Part shown: piece after piece, positions 1-7,483 of the stretch
Numbering within the stretch: the first letter of the stretch is position 1
Layout: each line of letters opens with the position of its first letter
Assembly: GCA_003246035.1 (NCBI GenBank)
Contig: QKBP01000036.1
Location: 1-19,442 of the forward strand
Direction of reading: 5' to 3'
Length of the DNA stretch: 19,442 nt
Source of the DNA: Desulfuromonadaceae bacterium
GTDB taxonomy: Bacteria; Desulfobacterota; Desulfuromonadia; Desulfuromonadales; SZUA-401
Program-made: the position numbers and the translations under genes
The notes under the pieces: model-generated
Seen by the model: only the letters and a program-made list of their open reading frames with translations
What the model was told of the DNA's origin: nothing
Databases searched by the model: none

Positions 1-43
1 CTGATCGAAATGGCCCCATCGGGGCGTTGCAGAGGATAGGTTC

Positions 44-1297
44 TTGGACAAGATCGTCATTCACGGAGGAGCGCGCCTGCACGGCGAAGTGCGGGTCAGC
101 GGGGCGAAGAACGCCGCGCTGCCGCTGCTGTTCGCCACCCTGCTCGCCGGCGGTGATCATCGCCTGCGCAACGTGCCGCGGCTGCGCGACATCGACACCG
201 CCGCTAAGCTTCTCGAGCACCTCGGTGCGGTGGTACAGCGCGAGGGGGATGCTTTCGCCATCGAGGCGGGCGGGATCCGCAGCGACGAGGCTCCCTACGA
301 CCTGGTGAGGACCATGCGCGCCTCGGTTCTGGTGCTCGGTCCGCTGGTCAGCCGGCTCGGGCACGCCCGGGTCAGTCTCCCCGGAGGGTGTGCGATCGGT
401 GCCCGCCCCATCAACCTGCACCTCAAGGGGCTCGAGGCGATGGGGGCCAAGATCACCCTCGACCACGGCTACGTCGAGGCCCGCGCCGAGCGCCTGCACG
501 GTGCACGGATCTGCTTCGACCTGCCGACCGTCGGCGGGACCGAGAACCTGATGATGGCGGCGACCCTCGCCCGGGGGACGACAGTCCTCGAGAACGCCGC
601 CTGCGAACCGGAAATCGTCGATTTGGCCGAGGCGTTGATCGGCATGGGGGCACGGATCGAGGGGGCCGGGACCGATGTGATCACCATCGAGGGGGTCGAC
701 GACCTCGCCCCGATGGATTACGCGGTGATGCCCGACCGGATCGAGGCCGGCACCTACATGGCCGCGGCGGCAATCACCGGCGGCGACGTCCTGGTCCGCG
801 ACGTGGTGCCGACGCACCTCGACGCCTTCACTATCAAGCTCCAGGAAGCCGGGGTCACGATCTCGGAGTGCGAACAGGGGCTCCGGGTCCAGGGGCCGGA
901 ACGGCTCGAGGCGGTCAACATCAAGACCCGTCCTTTCCCGGGCTTCCCGACCGACATGCAGGCCCAGTTCATGGCGCTGATGTGCATGGCCAACGGCACC
1001 AGCATGATCTCGGAAAACGTCTTCGAGAACCGTTTCATGCACGTCTGCGAACTGCAGCGCATGGGGGCCGACATCGCCATCGAAGGGAAGGTGGCGACGG
1101 TCAAGGGGGTCAAGCAGCTGCTCGGGGCCCCGGTGATGGCCACCGACCTGCGTGCCAGCGCTTCGCTGGTCCTGGCCGGGCTGGCGGCGGACAACACCAC
1201 CGAGATCTCCCGCATCTACCACCTCGACCGCGGCTACGAACAGCTCGAGACGAAGCTGCAGCTGCTCGGCGCCCGGATCGAACGGGCCAAAGCCTGA
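44..1297 (+). CDS. murA: UDP-N-acetylglucosamine 1-carboxyvinyltransferase (MurA)
   Basis: MurA transfers enolpyruvate from PEP to UDP-GlcNAc, the first committed step of peptidoglycan synthesis, in the cytosol. The 417-residue protein has the usual family length and is complete. Visible signatures are the N-terminal substrate-binding KNAALP (Lys22, Asn23), the PEP-attacking cysteine in [11 protein letters not shown] (Cys116; fosfomycin would act on a cysteine here, as in the family), and the catalytic aspartate in FPTDMQAQ (Asp304). The start is a TTG preceded by an AGAGGAT ribosome-binding stretch at 31-37; translation from it begins with the typical MDKIVIHGG. No ATG lies near in frame. 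It is the first full gene of a same-strand series, with only 13 nt before hisG. Its promoter must lie left of the window or in the 43 bases before it, where none is evident. Confidence 0.97.
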   Translation: MDKIVIHGGARLHGEVRVSGAKNAALPLLFATLLAGGDHRLRNVPRLRDIDTAAKLLEHLGAVVQREGDAFAIEAGGIRSDEAPYDLVRTMRASVLVLGPLVSRLGHARVSLPGGCAIGARPINLHLKGLEAMGAKITLDHGYVEARAERLHGARICFDLPTVGGTENLMMAATLARGTTVLENAACEPEIVDLAEALIGMGARIEGAGTDVITIEGVDDLAPMDYAVMPDRIEAGTYMAAAAITGGDVLVRDVVPTHLDAFTIKLQEAGVTISECEQGLRVQGPERLEAVNIKTRPFPGFPTDMQAQFMALMCMANGTSMISENVFENRFMHVCELQRMGADIAIEGKVATVKGVKQLLGAPVMATDLRASASLVLAGLAADNTTEISRIYHLDRGYEQLETKLQLLGARIERAKA

Positions 1298-1310
1298 ACG
1301 GAGAGAGCCG

Positions 1311-1973
1311 ATGAACGACTGGATTACCTTCGCGCTCCCCAAGGGGCGCATCATGCAGGACACCATGGCGCTGCTCGCGCAGATCGGGATCACCTGTCCC
1401 GAGATGGAGTCGGGGAGTCGTAAGCTGGTGTTCGAGAACCGCGAAGACAAGTACCGCTTCATGGCCGTGCGCGCCACCGATGTGCCGACCTACGTCGAGT
1501 ACGGCTGCGCCGATCTCGGGGTGGTCGGCAAGGACACCCTGCTCGAGCAGGGGAAGGACCTGTACGAGCCCCTCGACCTCAAGTTCGGCTACTGCCGCCT
1601 GGTGGTCGCCGAGCCGAAGGATCTCGGTGACGAGGACGACCCGCTCAGCTGGTCGAACATCCGGGTCGCCACCAAGTACCCCAACGTCACCGAACGCCAC
1701 TTTGCGGCCAAGGGGGTGCAGATCGAGCTGATCAAGCTGTACGGCTCCATCGAGCTCGCCCCGCTGGTCGGTCTTTCGGAGCGGATCGTCGACCTGGTTT
1801 CGACCGGGGCCACCCTGCGTGAGAACGGCATGGTCGAGGTCGAGACCATCGCCGAGATTACCAGCCGCCTGATCGTCAACCGCGCCAGCCTGAAGACCAA
1901 GCATGCGCGCATCACGCGCGTCATCGAGGGGCTGGAGAAGGTGGTCGGTAGCGAGAAGCGGATCTCCGCCTAG
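1311..1973 (+). CDS. hisG: ATP phosphoribosyltransferase, short form (HisG-S)
   Basis: HisG condenses ATP with PRPP to phosphoribosyl-ATP, the first step of histidine biosynthesis. The protein has 220 residues. It shows the N-terminal ALPKGRI motif and the C-terminal PRPP-binding loop [12 protein letters not shown], and it stops shortly after that domain. It therefore lacks the roughly 80-residue C-terminal regulatory domain of long-form HisG. In the family, such short enzymes need the HisRS-like partner HisZ for activity and histidine feedback; no hisZ is in this window. The ATG has a GGAGAGAG stretch about 5 nt upstream, which sits right after the murA stop, so coupling to murA is likely. 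hisD follows after 27 nt. Confidence 0.96.
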   Translation: MNDWITFALPKGRIMQDTMALLAQIGITCPEMESGSRKLVFENREDKYRFMAVRATDVPTYVEYGCADLGVVGKDTLLEQGKDLYEPLDLKFGYCRLVVAEPKDLGDEDDPLSWSNIRVATKYPNVTERHFAAKGVQIELIKLYGSIELAPLVGLSERIVDLVSTGATLRENGMVEVETIAEITSRLIVNRASLKTKHARITRVIEGLEKVVGSEKRISA

Positions 1974-2000
1974 TCGGAGCCGATACCAAGGAGAAGAGCG

Positions 2001-3308
2001 ATGCTGCGGATCCTGAACAGTCAAGCCCCCGAGTTTGAGGCGGCCCTGGCACGGATTACCGGACGGGGCGAGACCGAGGCGAGCGGTGTCGACCAGGCGG
2101 TGACCGAGATCATCGCCGCGGTCCGCGCCCGTGGCGACGCGGCGTTGTGCGAGTATACCGCGCGCTTCGACGGTCTCGAGCTGCAGCCGGCCGGTCTCGA
2201 GGTGAGTGGCGCCGAGCTCGACGCGGCCCTGGCCTCGATCGCGCCCGAGGCGCGCGCCAGCCTCGAGCTGGCGGCCGAGCGGATCGCTGCCTTTCACGCC
2301 AAACAGAAACAGCAGACCTGGCTCTCCACCGAGGAGCCTGAGGTGCTGCTCGGCCAGATGGTTCGACCGCTCTCGAGGGTCGGGATCTATGTCCCCGGTG
2401 GCAAGGCGGCCTACCCCTCCTCGGTACTGATGAACGCCGTCCCGGCCAAGGTGGCGGGGGTCGCCGAGGTGATCATGACCGTGCCGATGCCGCGCGGCGA
2501 GGTCAATCCGCATGTGCTGGCCGCGGCGCGCATCGCCGGGGTCGACCGGGTCTTCCGGGTCGGCGGCGCCCAGGCCGTGGCGGCGCTGGCCTACGGCACC
2601 GCGAGCATCCCGCGGGTCGACAAGATCACCGGTCCGGGGAACATCTACGTCGCCACCGCCAAGAAACAGGTATTCGGCCAGGTCGATATCGACATGATCG
2701 CCGGCCCGAGCGAGATCCTGATCCTCAACGACGGTAGCGGCAACCCGGTGCACCTCGCCGCCGACCTGCTCGGCCAGGCCGAGCACGACGAGCTCGCCTC
2801 GGCGGTGCTGGTGACCACGGACGAAGCCTTCGGTCGCCGCGTGGCCCGCGAGGTCGAGAGCCAGCTGGCCCAGCTTTCGCGCGCCGCGATCGCCCGCCAG
2901 GCCCTCGACAACTACGGCGCGGTGATCGTGGTCGCCGATCTCGATGCCGCCGCGGCGCTGAGCAACCGCATCGCCCCCGAGCATCTCGAGCTGGCGGTCG
3001 CCGCCCCCTTCGAGCTGTTACCGCGCATCGAGCACGCCGGGGCGGTGTTTCTCGGGCATCATACCCCGGAAGCCGCCGGCGACTATCTCGCCGGCCCCAA
3101 TCACACGCTCCCGACCGGCGGCACGGCCCGTTTCTTCTCGCCGCTGTCGGTGGATGATTTTGTCAAGAAGTCGAGCCTGATTGCCCTATCGCAGAGAGGG
3201 TTGCAGCAGCTCGGCGGCGACGTCGTCCGGATTGCCGAACTCGAGGGGCTCGAAGCCCACGCCCGTTCGGTCTCGTTGCGCCTTCGCGACCTGGAAGGCG
3301 ACGCCTAA
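2001..3308 (+). CDS. hisD: Histidinol dehydrogenase (HisD)
   Basis: HisD oxidises L-histidinol to L-histidine in two NAD-dependent steps and is a zinc enzyme. The 435-residue length is normal. Seen in sequence are [14 protein letters not shown] (about residues 130-143), the conserved [12 protein letters not shown] and GPSEILIL blocks, [14 protein letters not shown] with the family's zinc-binding Gln and His, and the catalytic Glu-His pair in APEHLE (Glu327, His328). The C-terminal [17 protein letters not shown] block is intact. The start ATG has a strong AAGGAGAAG ribosome-binding site at about 1988-1996. Although it catalyses the last pathway steps, it lies second in the his cluster, as is common in Geobacter-like genomes. 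Confidence 0.97.
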   Translation: MLRILNSQAPEFEAALARITGRGETEASGVDQAVTEIIAAVRARGDAALCEYTARFDGLELQPAGLEVSGAELDAALASIAPEARASLELAAERIAAFHAKQKQQTWLSTEEPEVLLGQMVRPLSRVGIYVPGGKAAYPSSVLMNAVPAKVAGVAEVIMTVPMPRGEVNPHVLAAARIAGVDRVFRVGGAQAVAALAYGTASIPRVDKITGPGNIYVATAKKQVFGQVDIDMIAGPSEILILNDGSGNPVHLAADLLGQAEHDELASAVLVTTDEAFGRRVAREVESQLAQLSRAAIARQALDNYGAVIVVADLDAAAALSNRIAPEHLELAVAAPFELLPRIEHAGAVFLGHHTPEAAGDYLAGPNHTLPTGGTARFFSPLSVDDFVKKSSLIALSQRGLQQLGGDVVRIAELEGLEAHARSVSLRLRDLEGDA

Positions 3309-3324
3309 CCACAGGAGACTGGCT

Positions 3325-3915
3325 ATGGCCCGCAACGCCACGATCAAGCGCACCACCGGTGAAACCTCGATCGAACTGAGCCTCGAACTCGACGGCAGCG
3401 GTCAGAGCAGCATCGCCACCCCGGTGCCGTTCGTCGACCACATGCTGACCCTGCTGGCCCGCCACGGCTTCTTCGACCTGACGGTCACGGCCAGCGGCGA
3501 CACCGAGATCGACGCGCACCACACCGTCGAGGATCTCGGCATCTGTCTCGGCAATGCCTTCCGCGAAGCCCTCGGCGACAAGGCCGGCATCCGTCGTTAC
3601 GGACGGGGCACGGTGCCGATGGACGAGTCGCTCGCCTCGGTGATCCTCGATTTCTCAGGGCGCCCGTTCCTGGTCTACAACGTGCCGATGCCCAAGGCCA
3701 AGGTCGGCACGTTCGACACCGAGCTGGTCGAGGAGTTCTTCGTCGCCTTTGCCAATCACGCCGGCGCCAACGTTCACGTCAACCTCGCCTACGGCAGCAA
3801 CCTCCACCACATCATCGAGGCGATCTTCAAGGCCTTCGGACGCGCCCTCGACGAGGCGACCAGCCTCGATCCGCGCGTCCAGGGGGTGCTCTCGACCAAG
3901 GGGAAGCTGGAGTAG
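3325..3915 (+). CDS. hisB: Imidazoleglycerol-phosphate dehydratase (HisB)
   Basis: HisB dehydrates imidazole-glycerol phosphate to imidazole-acetol phosphate. The 196-residue protein is the monofunctional dehydratase only; the N-terminal histidinol-phosphatase domain found in enteric HisB is absent, so a separate phosphatase (HisN or PHP type) is expected elsewhere. The two histidine-rich metal-binding motifs are present, DAHHTVED (about residues 63-70) and NLHHIIEA (about 156-163), plus the family's PFVDHML. The start ATG is preceded by ACAGGAGAC. It lies 16 nt after hisD and 9 nt before hisH. Confidence 0.97.
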   Translation: MARNATIKRTTGETSIELSLELDGSGQSSIATPVPFVDHMLTLLARHGFFDLTVTASGDTEIDAHHTVEDLGICLGNAFREALGDKAGIRRYGRGTVPMDESLASVILDFSGRPFLVYNVPMPKAKVGTFDTELVEEFFVAFANHAGANVHVNLAYGSNLHHIIEAIFKAFGRALDEATSLDPRVQGVLSTKGKLE

Positions 3916-3924
3916 AGGCCGGAT

Positions 3925-4548
3925 ATGATTACCATCATCGACTACGAAATGGGCAACCTGCGCAGCGTCGCCAAGGCCTTCGAAAACCTCGGCTTTGCGG
4001 CGCGCGTCAGCAGCAACCCGGCCGACCTGAAGGCGACCGACAAGATCGTGCTGCCGGGGGTCGGAGCGTTTCGCGACTGCATCCACAACCTGCGCTCGGG
4101 AGGCTTTGTCGAGCCGCTGCGGGCCCATGTCGATGCCGGCAAGCCCCTGCTCGGCATCTGCGTCGGGATGCAGATGCTCTTCGACGAGAGCGAGGAGTTC
4201 GGTCACCACCAGGGGCTCGGGCTGATCCCGGGCAAGGTGCGGCGTTTCCCTTCGGGGATGGAGGAAGCCGGCGAGCGCCTCAAGGTCCCCCACATGGGCT
4301 GGAACACGCTGCACATCAAGCGCCCGGCACCGATCTTCAAAGACATCCCCGATGGCAGCTACGTCTATTTCGTGCACTCCTACTACTGCGCGGCGGAAAA
4401 CGCCGCGGACGTTGCGGCGAGCTGCCGCTACGGCGAGGTCGAGTTCTGCGCCGCGGTGTGGCGGGACAACCTGATGGCAACCCAGTTCCACCCGGAAAAG
4501 AGCCAGGCCGTCGGCCTCGAGATATTCAGGAATTTCGGAACCCTCTAG
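3925..4548 (+). CDS. hisH: Imidazole glycerol phosphate synthase, glutaminase subunit (HisH)
   Basis: HisH hydrolyses glutamine and channels ammonia to HisF, which uses it to make imidazole-glycerol phosphate and AICAR. It is a class I glutamine amidotransferase of 207 residues. The triad is complete: nucleophile Cys79 in LLGICVGMQ, then His189 and Glu191 in QFHPEKSQ. The start protein sequence MITIIDYEMGN is typical. The gap to hisB is 9 nt with only a weak ribosome-binding site (GAGGC), so translation probably depends on coupling to hisB. Its partner hisF is two genes downstream, separated by hisA. Confidence 0.97.
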   Translation: MITIIDYEMGNLRSVAKAFENLGFAARVSSNPADLKATDKIVLPGVGAFRDCIHNLRSGGFVEPLRAHVDAGKPLLGICVGMQMLFDESEEFGHHQGLGLIPGKVRRFPSGMEEAGERLKVPHMGWNTLHIKRPAPIFKDIPDGSYVYFVHSYYCAAENAADVAASCRYGEVEFCAAVWRDNLMATQFHPEKSQAVGLEIFRNFGTL

Positions 4549-4587
4549 TTCGACAGCGACTCCAACCGAGCAAAGGTAAGCTTAGCG

Positions 4588-5313
4588 ATGATCGTGATAC
4601 CGGCCATTGATCTCAAAGACGGCAAGTGCGTTCGCCTCGAACAGGGGCTGATGGAGAAGGATACGGTGTACAGCGACGACCCGGGAGCCCAGGCGCGTCA
4701 CTGGCAGGAGCAGGGTGCCGAGCTCCTGCACATCGTCGATCTCGACGGCGCTTTCGCCGGCGTCCCCCGAAACCGCGAGGCGATCTCCCAGATCATCCGG
4801 GCCATCGATATCCCGGCCCAGCTCGGCGGAGGGATCCGCGACCTCGAGACCATCGAGGCCTACCTCGAGCTCGGGCTCTCGCGCGTGATCCTCGGCACCG
4901 TGGCCAAGGAGAACCCGCTGCTGGTCGCCGAGGCCTGCCGGCACTTCGAGAACCAGATCGTGGTCGGGATCGACGCCAAGAACGGTCTGGTCGCGGTGCG
5001 CGGCTGGGCCGAAGTGACGGAGATGCGTGCCGTCGACCTGGCCCGCGAGTTCGAAAATGTCGGGGTCGCGGCGATCATCTACACCGACATCAGCCGCGAC
5101 GGGATGATGCAGGGGCCCAACCTCGAGGCGACCCGCGAGCTGGCGGAGGCGGTCTCGATTCCGATCATCGCTTCGGGAGGGGTCTCGAGCATGCGGGACA
5201 TCGAGAACCTCATGACCATCGAGTCGTCGGGGATTGCCGGGGTGATCACCGGCAAGGCGATCTACACCGGCGCCCTCGATCTCGCCGAGGCGGTGGCGCG
5301 GACCCGCAGGTAA
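4588..5313 (+). CDS. hisA: ProFAR isomerase (HisA)
   Basis: HisA isomerises ProFAR to PRFAR, an Amadori rearrangement within a (beta-alpha)8 barrel. The 241-residue length is normal. Catalytic-type positions are Asp8 in IPAIDLKDG, Asp129 in VVGIDAKNG and Thr166 in YTDISRDG. The phosphate-binding ASGGVSS and ITGKAIY motifs near the C terminus mark the two half-barrel loops. The start is an ATG 39 nt after hisH with a modest AAAGGTAAG site about 8 nt upstream. The protein is homologous to HisF two reading blocks on; HisA and HisF are thought to share a duplicated half-barrel ancestry. Confidence 0.97.
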   Translation: MIVIPAIDLKDGKCVRLEQGLMEKDTVYSDDPGAQARHWQEQGAELLHIVDLDGAFAGVPRNREAISQIIRAIDIPAQLGGGIRDLETIEAYLELGLSRVILGTVAKENPLLVAEACRHFENQIVVGIDAKNGLVAVRGWAEVTEMRAVDLAREFENVGVAAIIYTDISRDGMMQGPNLEATRELAEAVSIPIIASGGVSSMRDIENLMTIESSGIAGVITGKAIYTGALDLAEAVARTRR

Positions 5314-5370
5314 ATTCCGAGCACCCTTGCACGGCCGGCAACCCGTGATTATGTTGCCTGACAATCGCCC

Positions 5371-6138
5371 ATGCTGACAAAACGCATCATACCCTGTCTC
5401 GACGTCAAGGACGGCCGCGTGGTCAAGGGGGTCCAGTTCGTCGAACTGCGCGACGCCGGTGACCCGGTGGAAGCCGCCGAGGCCTACGATGCCCAGGGGG
5501 CCGACGAGCTGACCTTTCTCGACATCACCGCCTCGAGCGACAAGCGCAACATCATCCTCGACGTGGTGGCGCGCACCGCCGAGCGGGTCTTCATGCCGCT
5601 CACCGTCGGGGGCGGGGTGCGCGAGATCGCCGACATCCGCAACCTGCTCAATGCCGGCGCCGACAAGGTCTCGATCAATACCGCCGCGGTCCATCGCCCC
5701 GAGTTCGTGCGCGAGGCGGCCGAGCGCTTCGGCAGCCAGTGCATCGTGGTGGCGATCGACGCCCGCCGTGTCCCCGGGAGCGACCCGGCGCGCTGGGAGG
5801 TCTATACCCACGGCGGCCGCAATCCGACCGGGATCGATGCCCTGGAGTGGGCGGCGCGCATGGAGAGCTACGGCGCCGGAGAGATCCTGCTCACCTCGAT
5901 GGACTGCGACGGCACCAAGAACGGTTACGACATCCCGCTGACCCGCGCCATCAGCGACCGTGTGGAGATCCCGGTGATCGCCTCGGGCGGCGTCGGAAAC
6001 CTCGAGCACATCCGCGAGGGGCTGGTCGAGGGGGGCGCCAGCGCCGCCCTGGCGGCGAGCATTTTCCACTTCCGCGAGTACACCATCGGCGAGTGCAAGG
6101 ACTATCTGCGCCAGAAAGGGGTGGCGGTGCGGTCATGA
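5371..6138 (+). CDS. hisF: Imidazole glycerol phosphate synthase, cyclase subunit (HisF)
   Basis: HisF is the cyclase barrel that joins ammonia from HisH with PRFAR to give imidazole-glycerol phosphate and AICAR. The 255-residue length is normal. The two catalytic aspartates are Asp11 in IPCLDVKDG and Asp130 in VVAIDARR. The phosphate-binding ASGGVGN and ASIFHF motifs are intact. The start ATG is fixed by the conserved opening [12 protein letters not shown]. There is no clear Shine-Dalgarno sequence in the 57 nt between hisA and this start, which is odd beside the well-marked neighbours. The two nearer upstream start-like triplets (GTG 5345, ATG 5351) are out of frame. Confidence 0.97.
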   Translation: MLTKRIIPCLDVKDGRVVKGVQFVELRDAGDPVEAAEAYDAQGADELTFLDITASSDKRNIILDVVARTAERVFMPLTVGGGVREIADIRNLLNAGADKVSINTAAVHRPEFVREAAERFGSQCIVVAIDARRVPGSDPARWEVYTHGGRNPTGIDALEWAARMESYGAGEILLTSMDCDGTKNGYDIPLTRAISDRVEIPVIASGGVGNLEHIREGLVEGGASAALAASIFHFREYTIGECKDYLRQKGVAVRS

Positions 6139-6163
6139 CCGCCGCCTGCCCGGGAGGAACAAC

Positions 6164-6505
6164 ATGAGTGCACCCCAGCAGGAGATCCTCGAGGCGGTCT
6201 ACGACGTGATCCGCGCGCGGCGTCAGGCCGATGCCGACAGCTCCTACGTTGCGTCGCTGTACGCCAAGGGGCTCGACAAGATCCTCGGCAAGATCGGCGA
6301 GGAGGCGGCCGAGACGGTAGTCGCAGCCAAAGGGGGGGACCCCGACCAGGTGGTCTACGAGATGACCGACCTGTGGTTCCACTGCCTGGTGCTGCTCGGC
6401 TACTACGAGCTGCCACCGGAGCGGATTTTTGCGGAGCTTCAGCGGCGTTTCGGGATCTCGGGACACGCCGAGAAGGCGGCCCGCACGCAGCAGGGAAAGG
6501 ACTGA
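6164..6505 (+). CDS. hisE: Phosphoribosyl-ATP pyrophosphatase (HisE)
   Basis: HisE removes pyrophosphate from phosphoribosyl-ATP in the second step of histidine synthesis. It is a stand-alone 113-residue MazG-like all-alpha enzyme. The metal-binding signature KIGEEAAETVVAAK lies at about residues 43-56, followed by a conserved YEMTDLWFH helix. In many bacteria this domain is fused to the HisI cyclohydrolase; here there is no HisI part and no hisI gene nearby. The start ATG has a good GGGAGG site at 6152-6157. Its stop is 2 nt before the yqeY start, and the ribosome-binding site of yqeY lies inside the end of hisE, so the two are translationally coupled. Confidence 0.95.
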   Translation: MSAPQQEILEAVYDVIRARRQADADSSYVASLYAKGLDKILGKIGEEAAETVVAAKGGDPDQVVYEMTDLWFHCLVLLGYYELPPERIFAELQRRFGISGHAEKAARTQQGKD

Positions 6506-6507
6506 AG

Positions 6508-6954
6508 ATGAGTCTCAAGGCAGAGTTGACCCAGGCGATGAAAGAGGCCATGAAGGCCAAGGACAGCGTGCGGCTCGGAACCGTGCGCATGGTCCTCTCG
6601 GCGCTCAAGAACAAGGAGATCGAGGTCGGCGGCGAGCTTGACGACGCGGCGACCATCGCGCTGCTATCGACCCTCGCCAAGCAGCGTCGTGAGGCCGCAG
6701 AAGCCTACCGCGATGGCGAGCGCATCGATCTGGCCGAGAAGGAGGAAGCCGAGCTGGCGGTGATCCAGACGTTTCTCCCCGAGCCGCTCAGCGACGCGGA
6801 ACTCGACGCCCTGATCGAGGAGGCGGTCGCCGCCTGCGGCGCGACCTCGATGAAGGAGATGGGGCAGGTGATGAAGCTGGTGAGCGCCAAGACCACCGGG
6901 CGGGCCGACGGCCGCACGGTCAGCGAACGGGTCAAGGCCCGGCTCTCGGCCTGA
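6508..6954 (+). CDS. yqeY: GatB/YqeY domain protein
   Basis: This is a 148-residue single-domain protein of the GatB/YqeY family, related to the tail domain of the GatB amidotransferase that contacts tRNA. Its own role is not well defined. Typical features are the N-terminal LKAELTQAMKEAMKAKDSVR, the central KQRREAAEAYRDGER block, a following acidic-rich helix ending in FLPEPLS, and the C-terminal MGQVMKLVSAKTTGRADGR. The reading is complete and of standard length. In many proteobacteria and Gram-positives yqeY lies between rpsU and dnaG-rpoD. Here it also heads the block leading to dnaG-rpoD, but hisE is immediately upstream and rpsU is missing. Confidence 0.93.
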   Translation: MSLKAELTQAMKEAMKAKDSVRLGTVRMVLSALKNKEIEVGGELDDAATIALLSTLAKQRREAAEAYRDGERIDLAEKEEAELAVIQTFLPEPLSDAELDALIEEAVAACGATSMKEMGQVMKLVSAKTTGRADGRTVSERVKARLSA

Positions 6955-6984
6955 CCGGGAGCGCCCGGGGGCGGACGGGGCAGG

Positions 6985-7476
6985 ATGAACGGTATCGATA
7001 TCGCGATCCTGGTGGTGCTGGGCATCTTCATGCTCAAGGGCCTGCTGCGTGGACTGATCAAGGAGCTGTTCTCCCTGATCGGCCTGGTGGCCGGATCTCT
7101 GGCCGCCTTTCACCTTCACCCTCCGCTCGCCCAGTGGCTGCAGGAGAGCTTCGGATTTGCTCCGCTGATCTGCGTCATCGGGGCCTTTCTGGCCCTGTTC
7201 CTGACCATCCTGACGCTTTTCACCGCGGCCGGCTACGTGGTTTCCCGCTCGATTTCGCTGCTGCTGCTCGATGGACTCAACCTCGTGGCCGGAGGGTGTT
7301 TCGGGCTCTTCCAGGGGGTGGTGGCACTCGCGCTGGTGCTGTTCGGGCTCTCCCTCGGATCGCTCCCGGATGCACTCAGCGAGCGGATCGAGAAATCGCA
7401 GCTTGCCCCCCCCTTTGTCACCCTGGGGGAGAACATGTTCACCCGCGGGCAGGAGACGCTGGAAAAGCACCTGTGA
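6985..7476 (+). CDS. cvpA: CvpA family membrane protein
   Basis: This is a 163-residue integral membrane protein of the CvpA (colicin V production) family. Four hydrophobic segments are visible at about residues 4-20, 27-44, 60-83 and 100-123, followed by a short polar C-terminal tail. The opening MNGIDIAILVVL and the following basic KGLLRGLIKELF are typical of the family. The molecular function is unknown; E. coli CvpA is linked to colicin V export and envelope stress. The start ATG has a GGGGCAGG stretch just upstream. mutS2 follows after 7 nt; a cvpA-mutS2 pairing is widespread in bacteria, which supports both calls. Confidence 0.87.
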   Translation: MNGIDIAILVVLGIFMLKGLLRGLIKELFSLIGLVAGSLAAFHLHPPLAQWLQESFGFAPLICVIGAFLALFLTILTLFTAAGYVVSRSISLLLLDGLNLVAGGCFGLFQGVVALALVLFGLSLGSLPDALSERIEKSQLAPPFVTLGENMFTRGQETLEKHL

Positions 7477-7483
7477 GGGGCAC

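Noticed and set aside
1..39. Possible end of an upstream gene: stops at 2-4 or 37-39.
   Set aside because: Too short to identify; the 12 residues before the second stop match nothing I recognise, and the small GCCCC-ATC-GGGGC hairpin (13-25) argues only weakly for a gap.
1110..2984. A 624-codon reading frame on the - strand over hisG-hisD, and other long antisense frames such as 4582-6069, 8435-9721 and 12238-13629.
   Set aside because: They are antisense shadows of well-identified genes in high-GC DNA, with His/Arg/Asp/Gly-rich composition and no start signals.
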